Positions 61,197 through 64,000 of a stretch of DNA of 64,000 nt are shown piece by piece. The position numbers and the translations under genes were made by a program. The notes under the pieces were generated by a model. It searched no databases, was not told the DNA's origin, and was given only the letters and a program-made list of their open reading frames with translations. The first letter of the stretch is position 1. Every line of letters begins with the position of its first letter. This DNA is from Anaerobiospirillum sp. NML120449 (GTDB taxonomy: Bacteria > Pseudomonadota > Gammaproteobacteria > Enterobacterales > Succinivibrionaceae): NCBI RefSeq assembly GCF_023051105.1, contig NZ_JALKIL010000010.1, positions 1 through 64,000 on the forward strand. Reading direction: 5' to 3'.

Positions 61197-64000
61197 ATGG
61201 TTTATATTCCCAAAAAACAGATCATGACACGCTTCAAGCGCTACAGGGAGCTCAATGAGACCCGCCTTGCGCACGCCCTGTCACTGATGAGCCATGATGC
61301 CCGTTTCTGCCTGTCCATTGTTCCGGTGCTGCTGCATTACAATCATGTCAACCTGCCTGGCTACCGCTCAGGCGGTGTACCTCATGGTATAGACATGTTT
61401 ACCCCTGATGAAAGACAGAGACGCTTTTTACAGGACACTCTGGTTACAGGGGCCCCGCCTTTAAAAGAGCCGCGTGAGCATGCCATTCTGGGCCTGTACG
61501 CCATGGGCTCAACCTCCTCAATTGGCCAGTCTGACAGCTCGGATGTGGATATCTGGGTATGTGTCAAAGCCTCGCTCAGCCGCGAACAGACCGCTGCGCT
61601 GCAGGACAAGTGCCGCTTTATCACCAAATACATCAAATCCCAGGGCGTAGAGCTCAATCTCTTCGTTACCCCTGAGGATCGCTTTACCAATTTCCAGCCT
61701 GACTGCCTTGATGAGGAAAACTGCGGCAGTGCTCAGAATCTCTTCCTGCTCGATGAGTTTTACCGTTCTTCCATACGTCTGTGCGGACGCTACATTGTCT
61801 GGTATCTCATCTCCACCAAGGAAGAGCAGCAGGCCTATGACGAATATGTAACTTTCCTTACTCAGGGTGTTTCCGGCATGGAGCAGTTCATTGCTAAGGC
61901 TCCTGCAAGCTCACACATTCTGGTCAATAACAGAGCCGGTCATACGCGTGTTATTACCTGTCGTGACCTGAGCGAAAACACCAGACATTTCTCCGCTGCC
62001 TCGGCCCCCTTACTGTCAGTCTGCCCTCTGCTGGCCAACAGCTCCCTGTACGTCAGTGCCATGAATGAGCATGAGGGCACAGTAGTGCGCTCAAGTCTGC
62101 TCTCATCGCTTGAAAGCGGCACCATACTCAATCTTCACAGTGGACGCAGCATCGATACGCAAAGCCAGCTGGTCAATTTCTGCGGCTCCATGGAGCTTGC
62201 CTACCCGCTTACCAGTCAGCTTGTTTATGCCTCCCCTGTAGTAACAGACTGCCATGTCAGCTCAGCTCTGGGCTCAGTACCAGGTGTGCTCCACCGCTGC
62301 AGCTATGCTGCTCAGGCCGTAAGCATTTCCGTCCGGACTGACTCAGGTGTCGCAGCACCAGGCGATGCCGGCGCGGCATCTGCCGGCGCAGCTGGCGCAG
62401 CAGCCATAAGCGGCGCCTGCGCCAGCGGCCCCGCTGACGACGGCCTTGATGATGACTGGGCACCAAGCCTTGAGCAGGTTTATGAGCTTAACAAGGTAGA
62501 GCTGCCTGACACCCAGGTAGCCATTGACCTTGATAATGATGATCTCATTGATGATGAGTACTTCAGGCAAAATGGCATTCCTCACTATGCCGGCTTTTTA
62601 AGTCTTGAGGACTGGATTGCCCAGCTGCGTGACGGTTCCATGCTCCCGTCCTTTATCAGCTCGGACGCCCTGATGTCCCGCTCGAGCGTCTATGCTCCTG
62701 TCATCTATACCGATCAGCAGAGCGATGCTCAGGCCGATGCCCAGGCACGTCGTGTCGCTGCTGCACAGTCAGGTGACAACAGTTTTGTCAGGGGCATTAC
62801 TGATGAGGCTCTGCGTCAGCTGACCAATCTTCGTGAGCTGTCCAGCCGCTCCAACCAGATTATTAAAAACCGCATTGTCAGCACCCTGTTCCGTTTTGGC
62901 CATGCTCACAAAGAGGCGGTCACCTCTGCATCCGGGCACAGCGCTGAGGGCTTAGCCTCATTGGGAGCTGATGCGGCATCAGGCCAGTTCGTGGCCGGCG
63001 CCTCTATATCCGACGGCGCTGGCAGGGGCAGTTTTATCCGCCGTGCCATAAGAGGCCGCAAGGCAGCCATCGGGCCAGCGGCCCCTGGCGCCGCTGCAGC
63101 CACGGCCGCAGCAGCTGACACTGGCAACAGCCTGACTCTGCAGGCTGCAGCTGCCATGGATGCAGCTGCTGCCGCAGGTGCACTGCTGTCTGATAAGAGC
63201 GCTGCTGCCATGAGCACTATGCATGGCGCAGCACACGGGGCAGGCCGTTCTTACGTGCCTGCAGCCTCGCTGTCAGCTTCGGCCTTATACGATGACGCCG
63301 CAGGTGCAGCCAGCTCTGAATATCTTGAGCTCAATCCGGCAGCCCGTGCTCTGCTGGCCTCCATGGACAATATGATTACCTTTGAGTCCATGGGAGAGGG
63401 CGCTGACAAGGACAGTAAGACAGCAGTACAGTCATCTCTGTCAGTCAGGGCCGTATCTGATGCAATTACTTCAGACCCCCTGCAGCGCAGCATGGCTGCA
63501 GGCATGTCAGCCGTATCTGAAGGCATGTCAGCTCCATCAGCCTCCTCCTCAGTATTTAACAGCCCTGCCCTCCATATGGTGTCCGGCTCTCGCAGTGAGT
63601 TGCTTACCGCAGGTTCAGCTGAACTTGCCCATGGCATCACTGATGAGCGCTACATAGTAACTGTAAATAACAGTCAGGGACAGCCGGGGCTGAGCAGCGT
63701 AATGTCATCAGGCATGCGCTCTGGCATGTATTCAGGCACTCAGGCCGACATGAATGTTCTGCCCGGGGCCTCCATGGCTGCAGATGCCGACAGGAACAGG
63801 CAGGAGCTCGCCTTTGGCGGTCAGCCGCAGCCTAAGCCACTGCAATACTCTCTGTTCAAGTCCCAGTCCTGGTCCCGGCCGGCACCTGACTCAGGTGCTC
63901 AGGGCCCTTCCGGTAACGCCGTCCTTGCTGCCCCCGGTGGCGCAGGTGTGGGAGCAGGCGCCGGAGCAGGAGTGGGCGCAGGGGCGGGCGCTGGCAGTGT
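61197..64000 (+). CDS. cyaA: Class I adenylate cyclase CyaA, 5' part, with large low-complexity inserts (runs off the edge)
   Basis: Makes cAMP from ATP for CRP signalling. The frame is open from 61197 to the last base, 934 codons so far. Residues 1-220 match E. coli CyaA closely: LLHYNHVNLPGYRSGGVPHGI, LYAMGSTSSIGQSDSSDVDIWV with catalytic Asp 116 and 118, GVELNLFVTPEDRF and NLFLLDEFYRSSIRLCGR. At about 224 family identity stops; a further family-like phrase YAGFLSLEDWI appears only at 464, and then more than 430 mostly Ala/Gly/Ser/Met-rich residues follow without the expected catalytic and regulatory blocks. E. coli CyaA is 848 residues in total. AGGA lies 6 bases before the ATG. The gene is intact as far as seen; the insertions are in frame. 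Confidence 0.93.
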   Translation, partial: MVYIPKKQIMTRFKRYRELNETRLAHALSLMSHDARFCLSIVPVLLHYNHVNLPGYRSGGVPHGIDMFTPDERQRRFLQDTLVTGAPPLKEPREHAILGLYAMGSTSSIGQSDSSDVDIWVCVKASLSREQTAALQDKCRFITKYIKSQGVELNLFVTPEDRFTNFQPDCLDEENCGSAQNLFLLDEFYRSSIRLCGRYIVWYLISTKEEQQAYDEYVTFLTQGVSGMEQFIAKAPASSHILVNNRAGHTRVITCRDLSENTRHFSAASAPLLSVCPLLANSSLYVSAMNEHEGTVVRSSLLSSLESGTILNLHSGRSIDTQSQLVNFCGSMELAYPLTSQLVYASPVVTDCHVSSALGSVPGVLHRCSYAAQAVSISVRTDSGVAAPGDAGAASAGAAGAAAISGACASGPADDGLDDDWAPSLEQVYELNKVELPDTQVAIDLDNDDLIDDEYFRQNGIPHYAGFLSLEDWIAQLRDGSMLPSFISSDALMSRSSVYAPVIYTDQQSDAQADAQARRVAAAQSGDNSFVRGITDEALRQLTNLRELSSRSNQIIKNRIVSTLFRFGHAHKEAVTSASGHSAEGLASLGADAASGQFVAGASISDGAGRGSFIRRAIRGRKAAIGPAAPGAAAATAAAADTGNSLTLQAAAAMDAAAAAGALLSDKSAAAMSTMHGAAHGAGRSYVPAASLSASALYDDAAGAASSEYLELNPAARALLASMDNMITFESMGEGADKDSKTAVQSSLSVRAVSDAITSDPLQRSMAAGMSAVSEGMSAPSASSSVFNSPALHMVSGSRSELLTAGSAELAHGITDERYIVTVNNSQGQPGLSSVMSSGMRSGMYSGTQADMNVLPGASMAADADRNRQELAFGGQPQPKPLQYSLFKSQSWSRPAPDSGAQGPSGNAVLAAPGGAGVGAGAGAGVGAGAGAGS

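Noticed and set aside
1-64000. Prophage, plasmid or insertion sequence
   Set aside because: No transposase, integrase, capsid or conjugation genes and no terminal repeats were found; the degenerate primase-like protein alone is not evidence of a live element.

Overview
The window reads as a chromosomal segment of a gammaproteobacterium. The best fit is the order Aeromonadales, family Succinivibrionaceae or a close relative (anaerobic, motile, gut or rumen bacteria). This assignment is inference: it rests on enterobacteria-like housekeeping proteins (DnaE, GlmU, Lgt, Pgi, Rep, TcdA, YciA, YihG, DsbA, class I adenylate cyclase), on E. coli-like neighbourhoods (cyaA divergent from hemXY; dsbA next to a yihG-like gene), and on a strong lineage trait of Ala/Gly/Ser-rich low-complexity segments in otherwise conserved proteins. 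I see no prophage, insertion sequence or CRISPR array.

Layout. 1-2005: flagellin locus, with the 5' end of one flagellin cut by the window edge, a complete flagellin (491-1420, minus) and a 55-codon internally deleted mini-flagellin (1785-1952, plus). 2168-8935: orphan ModA-like binding protein, a GPH-family sugar transporter fused to a PTS EIIA domain, GlmU and Lgt, all minus. 9696-14453: a 1585-residue membrane-anchored low-complexity protein of unknown function. 14764-16551: Sfp-type phosphopantetheinyl transferase and a small membrane protein. 16823-26279: DnaE, an acetylesterase-like hydrolase, Pgi and Rep. 26489-31900: a second giant (1803 residues) whose C-terminal part resembles a degenerate TOPRIM primase joined to a DnaB-like ATPase. 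32207-35034: TcdA, tRNA-Arg(CCG), tRNA-Leu(CAG) and flavodoxin. 36356-37519: an unrecognised protein. 38147-44504: an AcrAB-type RND pump and a TetR repressor, with two near-identical operator/promoter modules. 44798-50759: YciA, then lactate use (lutABC, lldP). 52357-57386: a squalene-synthase-like protein, DsbA with a CGHC active site, a YihG-like acyltransferase and a secreted unknown. 57614-60055: hemXY. 61197-end: cyaA, open at the window edge and already longer than E. coli CyaA because of large inserts.

How it fits together. The lactate operon, the sugar transporter with a phosphorylatable EIIA tail, and adenylate cyclase point to carbon-source control. AcrAB/AcrR is a self-contained efflux module with two promoters that each carry an operator in the spacer. 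HemX and HemY sit divergent from cyaA as in enterobacteria, but the hemC and hemD genes that normally lie between them are absent from this locus.

Intergenic DNA is rich in short, unrelated tandem repeats (units of 17, 23, 35, 40 and 65 bp) and strong hairpin terminators, many shared by convergent genes. The main candidates for new biology are the D0-only mini-flagellin, the two giant low-complexity proteins, the split adenylate cyclase and the transporter-EIIA fusion.
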